Positions 32,446 to 44,039 of a DNA stretch of 64,000 nucleotides are shown here, piece after piece. The notes beneath the pieces were generated by a model. That model saw nothing but the letters and a program-made list of their open reading frames with translations, was not told the origin of the DNA and made no database searches. The position numbers and the translations under genes are program-made. Every line of letters begins with the position of its first letter. The first letter of the stretch is position 1. Origin of the DNA: Isoetes taiwanensis (lineage: Eukaryota; Streptophyta; Lycopodiopsida; Isoetales; Isoetaceae); NCBI GenBank assembly GCA_021234155.1, contig JAJEKV010000262.1, positions 60,001-124,000 of the forward strand, given 5' to 3'.

Positions 32446-33669
32446 CTAGTGTATGATCCTTGTTATAATTAGCCTTCCGTTACTGCGTATCGGTATGTCG
32501 ATATATCCAGTATTCTCTGTTCGATCCAAATCGGGGAAAAGCTGAAGCAATTCCTCCCGACTATCGAAATCCTTTTTGCGGTAAATTTGTGGCATAAGAA
32601 AAAAATTTCTCGCCTCATAAAAGTGAGGGTTCGATGTCGGTTGCCCGTTGTTTGCAATCAAATCTCCGCTATAACTTTGTTGCACCTTTAAATCGTCTTG
32701 CCTTCTATAATCTCATCGGCGGTGTGACACCCGCAGATTCGACATACCTCATTGTAGCGGGCAGGTCTTGTTAAAGAAGTCTTTCGATGGTTTATGCGGA
32801 AAGTCACCATGGTCGATCACTTAGTTTCGACTCACCCACATACCGGCAACTTCCATTAACTTCTTGAAAACCTTCTCATCCATAAAGATGAATTGTTTTT
32901 CATCCTTAAGCTCTGTACTTTCAAGGTGGTCGATTTGCAATTTCATGGAAATCCTGCGAGAAGCAAAAGGTCATCAAGATCACGGCCCGCGATGTTGGCG
33001 AGTAGAAAACAAATAAATACCTTCCAAGCTGAAGTTTTAGCGGTCCCTATAGGTCCTTGTGGAGGGCAACCATAAGCCTTGTGGCCGATGCGAAGTTATT
33101 TTGCAGTTTTCAATCGGTGGCTCTCTGTAGAAGCGGTGTTTTGCAATTGCCGTTAATCGAATACTCAACTCTATATATTCCTTGTATGCATGTAAGATTT
33201 CCGTTGAGCACCCTCAATCTTCTTCTAAGATATACTTTGGCAAATTCTTCTTTGCTTTCGAACTTCGCCGATGAGTAGAACAAAGGAGTTGTGCGGCGTA
33301 AAAATCTGTGGTTGCCGAAATAATATAAAATTTCTTGCCCTTCAAATCTTACGGATTGCTCCATGTCACCCTCCTCACGAAAGATAGACAACCATCAGGT
33401 CAAATCTACATAACGAGTGTCCAAAAGATAAAGAATTAGTTACACGGTAATAGGGTCAAACGGAACGGCGTCGGTGAGGGGTGAGGACCTCGCCGGGTAT
33501 GTCTTGAAGCTTTTAACGGAGTTTGAACATGGTCATTTGACCGCGATTCGTGTGTCAAGTTTGCTGGTGCAGGTTCACAATAAAAAATAGAAATCTTTGT
33601 AAACCAATTAACCCCTAAGGGTAGAACCTTTTGAATTTGTTGGAAGCTTCCGAGTGGTTTGCTCGCCAT
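32446..33669 (-). pseudogene. unknown decayed protein-coding segments with internal similarity
   Basis: Segment 33,391-33,110 reads SVRFEGQEILYYFGNHRFLR then PLFYSSAKFESKEEFAKVYL and RRRLRVLNGNL. Segment 32,685-32,446 reads HFYEARNFFLMPQIYRKKDF and DSREELLQLFPDL. Both share the plan aromatic-rich strand, Lys/Arg-rich turn, then F-x-S-(K/R)-E-E-(F/L)-(A/L). They may be two copies of one domain. An upstream piece starts MASKPLGSFQQIQKVLPLGV at 33,669. Frames are broken, and I cannot name the family. Confidence 0.35.
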
Positions 33670-33699
33670 CTTGCGTTCCTCTTGAGGATTGAACTTCTT

Positions 33700-34590
33700 T
33701 CATTTGGAATGGCAGGTCGCGTGGTGCCATGGCAATGCTAGTCTAGAGGAAGCATCAAATGGCGGGGGTTTGTGAACCTCCGGGTCGCGGGCTATCTTGA
33801 TGGAGGGTGTCGATTCGAGGTTAATTTTGAAAGGAGGGAACTTTTTTGGAATAAATCCACCGGATGTAGTGCTATCCGGGGCCTTCATAGCAATAGGAAG
33901 AGTAGGGTTAACAATACGGAGGGGTTTATCGAGTGGATTGTGGTTCTTGAGCAATTTCTTTTTGGTGCTGATGTCTCTCCCAAAGCGCAATAGGCTTCAC
34001 ACTCTTTTTCTTGGCCACGGCTCTTAGCCAATTAGTGTCCATCACGGAGGGCATCTTCGTCGTCCCGGCTGCTTTCAAGGCACATACTTCGGAGGCTTCT
34101 TGTACGTAGACAAACCATTTACGCATGCCGAGACCACGGAAAGCAATATGTCTCTGTTTCCCTTTATACCGACAAAAGAGAGATTCATAGGATGGCAACA
34201 ACCAGCCATAACCCTTACGGCTGGCGTGGGAGCGTTTTGCCCCTGTGGCTGGCTTGTTCATTTTGCTGGCTGTCATCATAGACGGGTCATAATTGCGCCA
34301 TTTCAAAATGTACTCCAGAAACTGCAATGCTTGTGTGTCCTCAATGCTGCATATGATAGCATCTTGCACATTGTTCTTCGTGCCTTCCCACATTGCCACC
34401 ACTATGCCAACTTGTTCAACGTCCTCAGCTTTTTTCCGGTCCATGAAGCAGGCATGAGGTCCTTTTTCGCGATCACCCTTTAATGTGCGGTATAGCCTGT
34501 GCAATCTCAATACACCATTTCCTTTCATTGGAAGGGGTTATAATACGGACGGGCTCGACATCTGGTCCTCGGAAGAGAGCAAGTGCTGTA
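33700..34590 (-). pseudogene. unknown decayed gene, main open segment
   Basis: The largest minus-strand frame here (200 residues, ending at 33,926) follows a possible acceptor near 34,590 with frame DVEPVRIITPSNERKWCIEI then AQAIPHIKG. After a frameshift near 34,470 it continues ACFMDRKKAEDVEQVGIVVA and CSIEDTQALQFLEYILKWRN, and later KWFVYVQEASEVCALKAAGT. A Pro-rich tail follows at 33,990-33,700. The sequence looks like a genuine protein and is not a transposon domain that I know. The whole 31-35 kb stretch may be one multi-exon gene. Confidence 0.35.
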
Positions 34591-34786
34591 AACAAAAGCC
34601 TGTGGTGAGTGCCTGGTAGGCTGCATAATGTGGTGCAAGGAAAGGTATAAACTCTGTAGAAAGAAAGCGGCCAGCGATCTGCTTAGAAACGGTAAGAAAA
34701 ACATCGTGATCCGGAACCTAATGGCGATACTACACTAGTACTCATGAAACATATAAAGAAAGAAAATCTATACTCGGCCAGGACGC

Positions 34787-34990
34787 GGCGCGATCTTGTT
34801 GGCGGCTACACTTATGAAGACCCATTTGCCTAGAAATTACAAAACCTATCAAGCAAGACCATGACCCGCGATCTTGTTGAGCAACTACACTTATGAAGAA
34901 CGTGCCTAGAAATTACAAAACCTATCAAGCAAGACCGCTGCCGCGATCTTGCGGCGGAAACATATTTATGAAAACAATAGAAATTTCGAG
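34787..34990. repeat. 75-bp repeats with GCGATCTTG motif
   Basis: Three imperfect copies of GCGATCTTGTTGRGC..ACTACACTTATGAAGA... CCTAGAAATTACAAAACCTA TCAAGCAAGACC. The motif also appears inverted as GCAAGATCGCG near 35,000. It lies in the presumed first intron. Confidence 0.75.
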
Positions 34991-35039
34991 TAGGCAAGAT
35001 CGCGCCGCAATCTTGCTGAGCTGAAATGTTAGAAAATAC

Positions 35040-35069
35040 CTTCTCTGGAGGGGAGTCCTTAGGTGCCAT
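35040..35069 (-). other. candidate first exon of the unknown minus-strand gene
   Basis: Minus strand GGGATCCC-like GC-rich leader, then CCATGG start and MAPKDSPPEK, then AAG|GTATTTTC as donor. The start context and a splice donor after ten codons fit a plant first exon. The following intron would hold the repeat at 34,787-34,990. Confidence 0.3.
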
Positions 35070-36546
35070 GGGATCGGGCCGCCACGAGTTCGAAATCGAA
35101 GTCTTTTTGGAGTGGGTCGAGAAGGCCGAGGGCTTAAGGCGCTAGGGCGTGAAGCGAAATCGGAGTCGTAATTTGTTTCTAAGGGTTTGAAGTTTCAATT
35201 TATAGAGTAGCGGCGCGGAGAATTAATTACCCGCCCCTCATAATTGCGCTGCGGAAAAAGCGTGCGGCCATAATGGCGTGGAAATGACGGCATAGTAATA
35301 ATTACCGGTCTACGGCCGTATTTATTCCTTGACATAAATGCGGTCGTCTTGAATATACCCGTCCGAAAAAGGCAAGTAATCCGTAGGAAAGGTCCTTATC
35401 CACTTGGACGTCCGCGTTCAAATTCGGGCGTAATTTCGGACTGACACATTATCGACCATAAATGCCCCAAAAAATCCGGTTCATTTGACGGGGCGATGGC
35501 TGTAGAATTTGAAATCGAGAACAAACCAATTCGAGAAAGCGGGAAAAGCCAATTCAAATTTCATTGTTTTGCAAGATCTTCGATTTGGAGAGCTGCGCCT
35601 AAGCCGGGCCAAGTTAGGGCAAGGGATTTTGCCGAATTCCGCATCCATTGAAGGGCCCGACGCAGGGCTGATAATCCGGCTTACAATCCGCCACTACACA
35701 ATTAGAATTACGCAATTCCGGTCGGGTTTTGGCGAGGTAAAAGGCCTATTCGATGCATATCCCTCACCGGAAGTGAACTCAACGCGTCTATGTTGCACTA
35801 ACATCACCGCACTAACATCACTAACCTCAAGTCATCGCACTAACATCACTATGTATTGCATGGATTGATAAGATACCTCCGATACTTTGTTGCAACTATG
35901 TAAAAATAGATGTTCTAAGCAAAAGCGTGCACTCTGGTGTGTTTATTATACAATGTAAGCGTGTTTTGGGGTATATGCTTTCTTTCTCCATGTGGATGAA
36001 AGTAAACACTTTTTTTATGACACTTTGCAGCTTACGGCGGTACAAGTTGGCGTTGGCGCCACGGCTACAAGTTGGCGTTGGCGCCCACCGGCTATAAGTT
36101 GGCGTTGGACGCCACCGTGATACGTGAGGTATGAGTAATGCTTTGTTCATACAGAAGTCGGCCGTTTTAACTTTTAGTGCTCCGCGGGATCGCTGGTCGC
36201 GATACCTTCAACCCGTCTACACTTGCTATTGACCAATGAACTCCCGACTATATCGACAACTTTGAGTTGAAACCACTAGCTAGCCTCGAAATGTGATTTG
36301 CACGAAGTTCTTATCGAAACGGCTAGTGTGAATGCTTGCAAAAAGCACGACAGCGTTCTAACCCATGCTCGATAAGATCAGCGGTGGCGATAGTCCCGAG
36401 CATTTTTATTTTTCGGTTCCTATTTTTTGTAGTGGTTTGTGATCGATTGCTTTACGCGCTACGAGGATGCGGCGCGCTATTCCACGACCTCTTCTTTGCG
36501 GGATGGCTGATGTAATTCGGCCAGATCCGGCGGGCTGGGGAAAAAG
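35070..36546. other. no recognisable gene
   Basis: More GC-rich than the average of the window and rich in CG dinucleotides, with GCGGCC-like words. Only short ORFs occur. A 27-bp tandem repeat at 36,036 is listed separately. Confidence 0.4.
36036..36117 (+). repeat. 27-bp tandem repeat, three copies
   Basis: Three copies of GGCTACAAGTTGGCGTTGGC followed by GCCRCC. The units contain the palindrome GGCGCC. Confidence 0.8.
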
Positions 36547-36925
36547 GTGGCGAAGGAAGAGTCCACAATTCGGCGCCATCACAATTCGACCGTGTCGGAG
36601 GGTATGGTTGTCGTTTCAATTGTGAATGTTCTGGATGGACAGTTACCGCTACCAATTCCCGAAATGGAAATAGAAAAAATGGGTGAAGCTGTGGGGACTT
36701 TTGTGTTGTGGTACAAGAAGGACATTGCTGCTCAACTTGATAGAGATGAGGAAGCATGCACCCCACCAGGTCAGATAAAACGCATAGACTGGCAGGACAG
36801 AGGGAATGAGGGGTTAGCCAGTAATGAGACGAATCATATGCAAGGGCTTTCTAGAGATGAGTTAGTTGAGAAGGCGTGCACACTCATGCATGAATGCTGC
36901 TACATGGCTTATGCCTATGGTGTTA
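36547..36925 (+). pseudogene. DUF8039-like transposon protein fragment, cut by a Helitron
   Basis: The frame contains GMVVVSIVNVLDGQLPLPIP, then EIEKMGEAVGTFVLWYKKDI. This is the G-x-V-x-V-x-x-V..LP-x-P...L-x-x-A-V-G-x-F-x-x-W pattern of the DUF8039 domain. That domain is found in plant CACTA (En/Spm) element proteins. A later stretch, LSRDELVEKACTLMHECCYM, is open until the Helitron terminus at 36,926, where the homologous protein is interrupted. The remaining part of the host ORF was not found to the right. Assignment to a CACTA element is inferred from the domain alone. Confidence 0.5.
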
Positions 36926-36953
36926 CTAGTAATAGTGCCCAGCGTTGCTGGGA
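36926..36953 (-). mobile_element. Helitron 3' terminus (minus strand)
   Basis: On the minus strand, hairpin CCCAGC-AAC-GCTGGG is followed by CACTATTA, CTAG and T. It matches the terminus at 21,273 almost base for base, so both belong to one Helitron family. The element extends rightwards. Several A|TC candidates exist for its 5' end, and none stands out. Confidence 0.65.
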
Positions 36954-39922
36954 TGACATTGGGAAGCTGAGAATAATAAGCCCATGTAATATGATAATAT
37001 ACATTAGCTACACTCTCATACTTTTTGTAGGTTAAAGTTTCTGTAGAATTTGGACCCCAACTAAGGTTTTGATTCACTCATAATTTATGTAGGTTGCACT
37101 TTATGTAGCCAATGGGATTTAAACCACCTCGAAGGTTTTGGTTTATGATAACATATAAAAGGCATGACAAATACATGTAACGCCAAATTTACAGGCAAAC
37201 AAACATAGATGCTTCACCCCAAATCTCATTATGAGATGGCAATTATGTGCCACAGAAACTAAAGAGTACATGATGATCATACTCTGGCAGAATTTTATGC
37301 ATGTAAAGACTACTTCCATAACCTTGTCAAAGTTTAAGTTTCATGGACATACTGCTCTTTATAAACTTATAAAAGAATAGGAACCCCTATTAAAATGAAC
37401 CCCTTCCAAATGGCATAACAACTTGTTCAAAATTTAACTATTATGGAAGACCAAGTTAACTGCTTTTTGAAAGCATATTGCAGGTGAGATATGTAGTAAT
37501 TACCAACATTTGTTTCTTGAAGATTATGATTGTATTGTACACATGCCACAAAACCACCATTAAAGAACTCAACAAACCATGTTAGAAATCTTTGCCATGC
37601 AAAAATCTGAGGCATGCATGCATAGTCCGGAAGGAAAAGTTGTGTCATGCATAAATATAGGCATGCATTGCATCGTCTTAAGAAAAAAAAGTGTCAAACA
37701 GTTTTTGAAGGTGCCATTCACCTTAATCATCTTTCATTCTACACTTTCATGTGCCTAAGTGCTTGAATAATTGCATGAGAATAATAATTATATATGCTCG
37801 CCAACTACCTTCATTTTAATGCTTACAAATGTCTCAAAGTAGTCTGCGGACACAACAATGTTTCACCAAAATCCCATGATCCATAGATAATGTTCTATTG
37901 CGAGACTGCAAAAGACAAAAATAAATTGTAGCGTTGAGGAGTAGACTGTAGAATTACAAATGATTATAGGTTCTTGGGTATATCAGCGGACTATTTCTGT
38001 CTCATCCTGTTTTGCGAGATGATTATGATCACTTGGGTATAGGAAATAGCACTCATTAGAACCTAAACCCGCAAGCATCAATCTTGTGAAGGAGCTCCAC
38101 ATGTATATTGCCATTCATTTGAATACATGTATAGTCTTAAGTAACAATTGTGTCAAACAGTTTTTGAAGGTGCCATTCACCTTAATCATCTTTCATGCGC
38201 TTCACCAGGTCCAAAAGCTAAAAGCTAAAGTAATTGCATGAGAATACTAATTCCATATTCTTGCCAACCAACCTCATTAATGCTTGTTGAGGTCTCAAAG
38301 TAAGAAAATACAAATACAAAAGTAAAATGGAGTTTTACAATCAAAAAACATATACATATATATCCATGCGGTTAGAATAAGCAAATAATTCAAAGCAATT
38401 TGGGCAAAAAGTTGTTCTCATACCTCATAAGGATAGCATTGATCATACTCCAACAATAAAGAAATCAAGAGGTATATCTTGCTAGATTTAGACTCCACGA
38501 GGAGATGCATTTGGCTCCACTTCCAAAGCATATTCTTAAATGTGTTACAACAATCGTGGCCCAAATATTTTTGCAAAAAGCCGATGTAGTCCTATTGTTT
38601 CTTGTCCACATGCAAAGAGCATTTCATTGTCATCTTGGATTCAAGTTATCACCAAATTATAGGATATATATGTCATTCCGGCATTTATAAAACATAAAGT
38701 GGAACCCAATTGCGAGATCTTTGACCTATATGAGAAGAAAGAATGCGGGTGTAACAATCATCCATTTCTTGTCATTCCGTTTTAGCAACATCCTTGCACC
38801 TGCACATGCACTTCTAAAGATAAAACAAAAATAACAACATACTAAGAAAGCAAATCTAGCAATAGAAGAGAATAAGTACACGAAGAGAATGAGTAACGAC
38901 ATAGAGGGATCTATAGAAATCGACAAACCGCACTTTCCATTGTGAAGAAAAACCAAATGTTGCACAATATCAATATAATTTCATCTTAACTCTATGCCCT
39001 TCCATTTGTTTATAGCACGCTATAATGCCGTTATTGTCGGCTACCTTCGTTAAAACTAAGATATATGAGGAAAACAATCACCAAAGCAAGTTTCTTTTCT
39101 TGCCTCTATAATAATGGGGTAAAGAGAGCATTTGATGAATGGCTATTCCGGATTAGCTAGTTTGGAAACAAAACATGAGATTAACAAAATCGTGCACTAT
39201 TGTACTTGTTTAACTATGGTTTTTGCGAAAAATGTAAAGGTATGATCACCAAGAAGCCTATCCGCCAATGAGAAAATCATCGTAAGGTAGGAAAAATGTT
39301 GCTCGTGCGATTCCGTTCTTAGGATTTTTGCATGCTAGGGACGACGGAGTTTAAAAGAAGAGCATTGCAAGCGCAACAAAGCAATGCAAGCACGCAAAGA
39401 AAGGTATCAAACCGCTTCTTTTACGTGGTTCTCATTTTAAATCTTAAAAGAACAGGGGGGGATCACGGGACAAAAGCATAAAATAGGCTACGAATGTTCT
39501 AGAACACTAATTGGCTGCTGCTTGCCTTCAATGCGGCCCGATCTCTGTGAGTCCAACCCTAGCCTGCACAAATCGGCCAAATTCGTCACGCTATAGGGCG
39601 ATTTGCCCTGTTCTAGCCCTTTCCAAGTTGTTTGTAGCGAGAATCTCCCGGCTTGATCATTCTTACGCTTTTGATTGATCACGAATCCATGCCTAGATCC
39701 TTCGGCACCTTTCTTAAAGAGAATCCAGTTATCTAGAACCGATGTTTGCAGGTCTATTCAGCGGTGAGCTTTTCACTTTTTTTGTTCTTTGGCGGGTTTC
39801 ACAAATCCATCCTTCGGCGGTTCCGACCTCGGCTCAATCCCGCTCCTTCTATTTGCATTCTATTCTCCCTTTTGTCCACTAAGTCCACGAAGTGGCTTCC
39901 AATTATCTTGACCGAGAACATT
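36954..39922. other. no recognisable gene
   Basis: AT-rich, probably the Helitron interior at least to about 38.7 kb. A direct repeat is listed separately. After 39.3 kb the base composition shifts towards more CG. Short minus-strand pieces such as DNWKPLRGLSGQKGE near 39,890 look protein-like but cannot be assembled. Confidence 0.4.
37691..38315 (+). repeat. dispersed direct repeat of about 170 bp, two copies
   Basis: TGTCAAACAGTTTTTGAAGG and the 25 bases after it occur identically at 37,692 and 38,151. Similarity continues as GCATGAGAATA-A/C-TAATT, GCCAAC-T/C-A-A/C-CTTCATT and GTCTCAAAGTA. This is an older duplication of about 170 bases, 459 bases apart. Confidence 0.75.
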
Positions 39923-40252
39923 TCAAAAGTATCTTCCGGCGGGACAGCCTTGCAACATGTCTATATAGAGAAGTTTCCACGAGATTAATAGCATTTCTCT
40001 TCCGGTTAGATTGATGCCTCCATAAACCGACATTAGCACAAACCAAAGTTTAAATAGTTCCTCTTTCTTTTCTACACCCGCTTTTCTCATATCACGCATA
40101 TTGTTGATCTTTGTCTTGCAACATATCTTTGACATCGGATATAGGATTCTAGCTCCGCACAAAAATTCCATGGGAACTACTTCCTCAAAACGTTCTCTTC
40201 CTAGAGGAGTACATTGCCACGCGTTCAGCAAAGTATGAACAATGAGGTCCAC
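39923..40252 (-). pseudogene. unknown protein-coding segment
   Basis: A 109-residue frame on the minus strand with DLIVHTLLNAWQCTPLGRER, then FEEVVPMEFLCGARILYPMS and ELFKLWFVLMSVYGGINLTG. Hydrophobic and Cys/Trp residues are spaced as in a folded protein. No start or splice evidence is convincing, and it stops at 39,923. It may relate to the other unknown minus-strand segments at 31-35 kb. The family is not recognised. Confidence 0.3.
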
Positions 40253-40966
40253 CTCGGGAACTCGTTAAGAATTTCACCTTTTAAAGCAAATCACGATTGA
40301 AGAAGATCATGGTACCAATATCGATGTGATTCGTACTCGTTCTTCATAAATACAAAGTGCAAGGATGCATCCTCCTTGCATACAAAGTTTCGAAACTTGA
40401 CTGGTCCTTCACGATCATTTCAATGATAGCATCCTTAGTCCCAGCCTGGAATGTTGTACCAACCAAAGTAGTTGCACGTTTTTAGAATTCTTTAGAACAA
40501 TTTGTATGAGAATAACAAAAAGACGGATCTGATAGTAATCTACGGGTTAGGCATGTTGTATATGCTTGAGGTACTTACCGCCACCAACGGCTCCATGACA
40601 TAGCAATAGTACTTAGTGGACTGAACCTGGCAAAGAACGAATAGTATTCAAGATCTTTGGATATATCACTCTAAAAATTCTTCAAGAAGCACGGTAGAAA
40701 GTGGATCCGGGAAGTTGTTTTGAGGCAATCTAGATGGTGGCGAGGTCGAAATGGCCAAAACTGCTAAAGATGCAGCTACTACACTTGCCCGATATCCATA
40801 GCCATATCCATCTCCGTGGCGAGTAGGCATCAAAACGGGCTTGATAGGGTAACAAAAATTGTAACCTATTTTTTAGTTGAATCCTCATCGTCCAACTACG
40901 TTAATCAAATCGTGGCCATTGAATCTAGGGCTGGATGCAACACAGTAAAACATTATAATATAGGAT
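40253..40966. other. no recognisable gene
   Basis: Only short frames. A minus-strand reading near 40,500-40,330 shows protein-like fragments broken by stops. Confidence 0.35.
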
Positions 40967-41525
40967 CGTTTTTGCCGATCCAAACCATGCTGTGTCTGAC
41001 GTGAAGTTAGGGGAAGGCTCGATAGCTGCTACTATCATGAACATTTTTCCAATGCACGAAAAAGATCTCTATGTTGCCAATTTTTGTGCGAAATGCCCCA
41101 ACTGCATGACCTTGTGAGATGGCCCATAGCCCTCGTGCTCGTTGATAACATTCCAGTTTCTACTCTTGTGGTTGCGGTGAAGGAGAAGGATGTGGAGAAT
41201 GAACCTTACTCCATTAGACCCGAAATTGGCATCACCAAAAACGTTTTTGCCGATCCAAACCATGCCGTAATGCGACGCGGAAGTTAGGGGAAGGCTCGAT
41301 AGCTACGCTACTATCATGAACATTTTTCCAATGCCCGAAAAAAGATCTCTATCTTATTTGCCGGGCCTGTGCGTAAATGCCCTAACCGCATGACCTTGTG
41401 AGATGGCCCATAGCCCTCGTGCTCGTTGATAACATTCCGGTTTCTACTCTTGTGGTTTGCGGTGAAGGAGAAGGATGTGGAGAATGAACCTTACTCCATT
41501 AGACCCGAAATTGGCATCACCAAAA
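40967..41525 (+). repeat. 275-bp tandem duplication
   Basis: Two units, 40,967-41,241 and 41,242-41,525, both start CGTTTTTGCCGATCCAAACC. Both contain a frame with RWPIALVLVDNIPVSTLVV and VKEKDVENEPYSIRPEIGIT. They differ by small indels that break the frame at different places. The repeated frame may be the N-terminal part of the transposase-like gene that follows. Confidence 0.85.
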
Positions 41526-41714
41526 AAGAGACCTTCAAACATGGTCAATCGAGACCCGAGAACCCCGAAGACAGAGTAAATGTGAAAGAAAAACTAGTGC
41601 TGAGGCTATTCTAGACTTCAGGTCATCACCGTGTCTTCGCATGAAACGATCTTTGTGCAAATTTTACATCAGGGGAGATAGCTTGCATGAGAACCTTTTC
41701 TTTGGAACATGAAG

Positions 41715-43240
41715 TCCCTGGGCACAACTTTTGCATATAACATGCTAGATCTTTGCTCGAAAATGGTGTAGTCCATGAACCGATGTTGAATAACAAAGCG
41801 GTGTGCGTGAAAGCATGGCATAAAGCCTATGGCATTCCCATTTCCACTTTTTACAAGTGGAAGAAGCTCTTCAATGATGGCCCACGAATTGCCGAGCATG
41901 GAAATCTTGGGTCTAAGAAGCCAAGGTCTCATACTTTGGTCGGCAATCTTGTGCTATCTATGTTCATAGATGAAAACGCAGAGGCGATGCCACCATTTCG
42001 AAAATTACGGCGAGGGTAGCGGCACAAAATGTTAAGAGGCTACCTTACGTCTTGACTAAGAAGGATATACACCAAGAAGATAGATATTTCGTTCACAGAG
42101 ATGAGGCAAGCATATTTCTCCTTCCGTCATTTAAATGCGCGCTTGGAAAGAGAATCATTCGAGAGGTATCAATAGCTAAGAGGATAGCATTTTCCAAGTG
42201 TAACACCACAGATATTGTCATAAAGGAAAAGCTTGCTAAGACCCAGAGATCCAAACGAAAGAAGGGTACTTGCAATAGAGAGGAAATCGCATATGACGGC
42301 CAGATTTCTTGCGAGGAGCCTTTCTTGGTCCTGGAGAGCTTTTGTCGCATAGATCTCGAAAGCACGCTTTAACCATTATACATGATAAGATGGATCAGAA
42401 TAAGACCATGGTCCCTCGTCTAGAGAAGCTAGCAAAGTCGTATGGAGGGGTGAGCGATGAAGGTCGGTGTTACAGTGCTCTCATGCGGCCATGGTATAGG
42501 TGCCTTGGGCCACTTCTCCTTTGGACCTCCGGCCCGATGATTCTAATTTTCATGTGGGATCCTTGAATCATACCTTGAAGACAACTGGAGAATAAATCGA
42601 GGATAATTGGGGCCATTTGAGAGATCTTGATCGTCTGGCGAAAGTGGGGGTGCAGCAATTTTAAACACGAGATAACCTCGGGACAAAAATGATGAATGGC
42701 GGTAGAAATGATTTTATGCCTCCTATCAAAGGCCCCATGGTAGCAAAACAAGTTGCCTAGGAGGCTTTACTTGCGGCAACTAGATAATTGCTCAGGTCAG
42801 AATAAGAATAGATATCTTTTCTCTTACTTGTCATACTTGGTTTGGTTAGGTGTATTTGATCAAGTGCATTTTGGGATTCATGATGGTTGGACACACCCAC
42901 GATGACATAGATGCCCTATTTGGAAACTACTCTACTCTAATGAGAAGATCAGATGCATTGACTATTAGGAGCTTATGCAACTCTTGAGCAGTGTAGTTCA
43001 AAGGCTCCTTCGCCTTACCTTGTGACAGAGGTACCTGATTGGAAGGAATCGTGAAAGGTTTTATCCACGATAAGAAGGACCGTTTATGTGGTCACTTGGA
43101 ACCTCTACTCTTCAAGTTTTGCATGAAGGATGGATGGCCACTAATGTTCTACAAGATGAGGCGGGGCATAGGAGTGGCTCCACGAAAAAGGAATCAGAAT
43201 GTGGAAAGAGGATGCCCAAGGTTTACCTATGATTAGAGAG
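41715..43240 (+). pseudogene. DDE-type transposase-like protein, decayed
   Basis: Pieces on the plus strand give, in order: an HTH-like block KAWHKAYGIPISTFYKWKKL (41,810-41,870); FIDENAEAMPPFRK (41,960); HALTIIHDKMDQNKTMVPRL (42,365); LDNCSGQNKNRYLFSYLSYL (42,779); and, after a one-base shift, MMVGHTHDDIDALFGNYSTL (42,880). Asp of DNC and the acidic pair of GHTHDDID sit where catalytic acids are expected in an RNase H-like fold. Long ORFs with DNxxGQNKN and GHTxxxxDxxFG occur in uncharacterised, probably transposon-encoded proteins of animals and non-seed plants. I cannot name a superfamily. At least five frameshifts or stops make it inactive. A tail piece, FIHDKKDRLCGHLEPLLFKF, ends near 43,230. 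Confidence 0.6.
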
Positions 43241-44039
43241 GGTCACCCTAAGGTCCTGCAGACCATATGGGAGCTTGAAAGATATAGGTGCATTAAGAGC
43301 TTCTATTGCCAAGTACATGATGCGGGCAGCTATTTCTAGAGCTGGCGATAAGTCATGGTCCAACACATATATGAATGAAGTTATTGACTCTTGGTCCACC
43401 TTGTTGCGAGTGCTTGGTGACGTGCGGCCGGTAGAGCTCTCATTAGGGATTTTACGGCCCACACCGAGGCAAAATGCATTGGAAGAACCCGAAGAGTGTT
43501 TGTGGATGAGCACATTGAAGCATCTCATTACGTTGGGCCTTTCTGGGTAGACCAAGAACCCAGTTGAAATATTAGACCCCTACCAAGATGTCAAGAAGGG
43601 AATGCTCTTGCTAATGGAGACCACATGATAAGCGCCCGACATGGATGTGTTTTGCGAAGAGGACCCAATAGAGGACCCTAATCTCCCACATTACGAAGAG
43701 GTGTTTGTCTCTTGGTTTGAACCTATTGCCGGAAAGGGAACCTCATATGCAATGCGGTATAGGGATTCTTTGGAGCAAGAATTGGAGACCCAATCCTAAT
43801 GACCCGCCACGCTACCAACCTTTGAAAACAATAGACTATGGTTGGGCCGTAGAGACCAGGCCATTGTCGGTGGTGATCCCGGTAGTGTTAGGGCTCGGTT
43901 GCAAGAATTAGTGGCTAAAGAAGCTAAGGGCGATGATGAGAACTCTTGAGGTATGCAATGCTCTTTTTACATAATTACTATATCATTCATAACATGAAAG
44001 TTACAATAGACTAGTTATTATTTGTTACGCTCTGCGTTT
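43241..44039 (+). other. possible 3' remnant of the transposase-like element
   Basis: Frames 43,275-43,550 (AKYMMRAAISRAGDKSWSNT) and 43,705-43,911 (PHMQCGIGILWSKNWRPNPN) are open but unrelated to anything I know. They follow the decayed transposase in the same direction and may be its C-terminal part. The sequence between them is broken. Confidence 0.3.
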
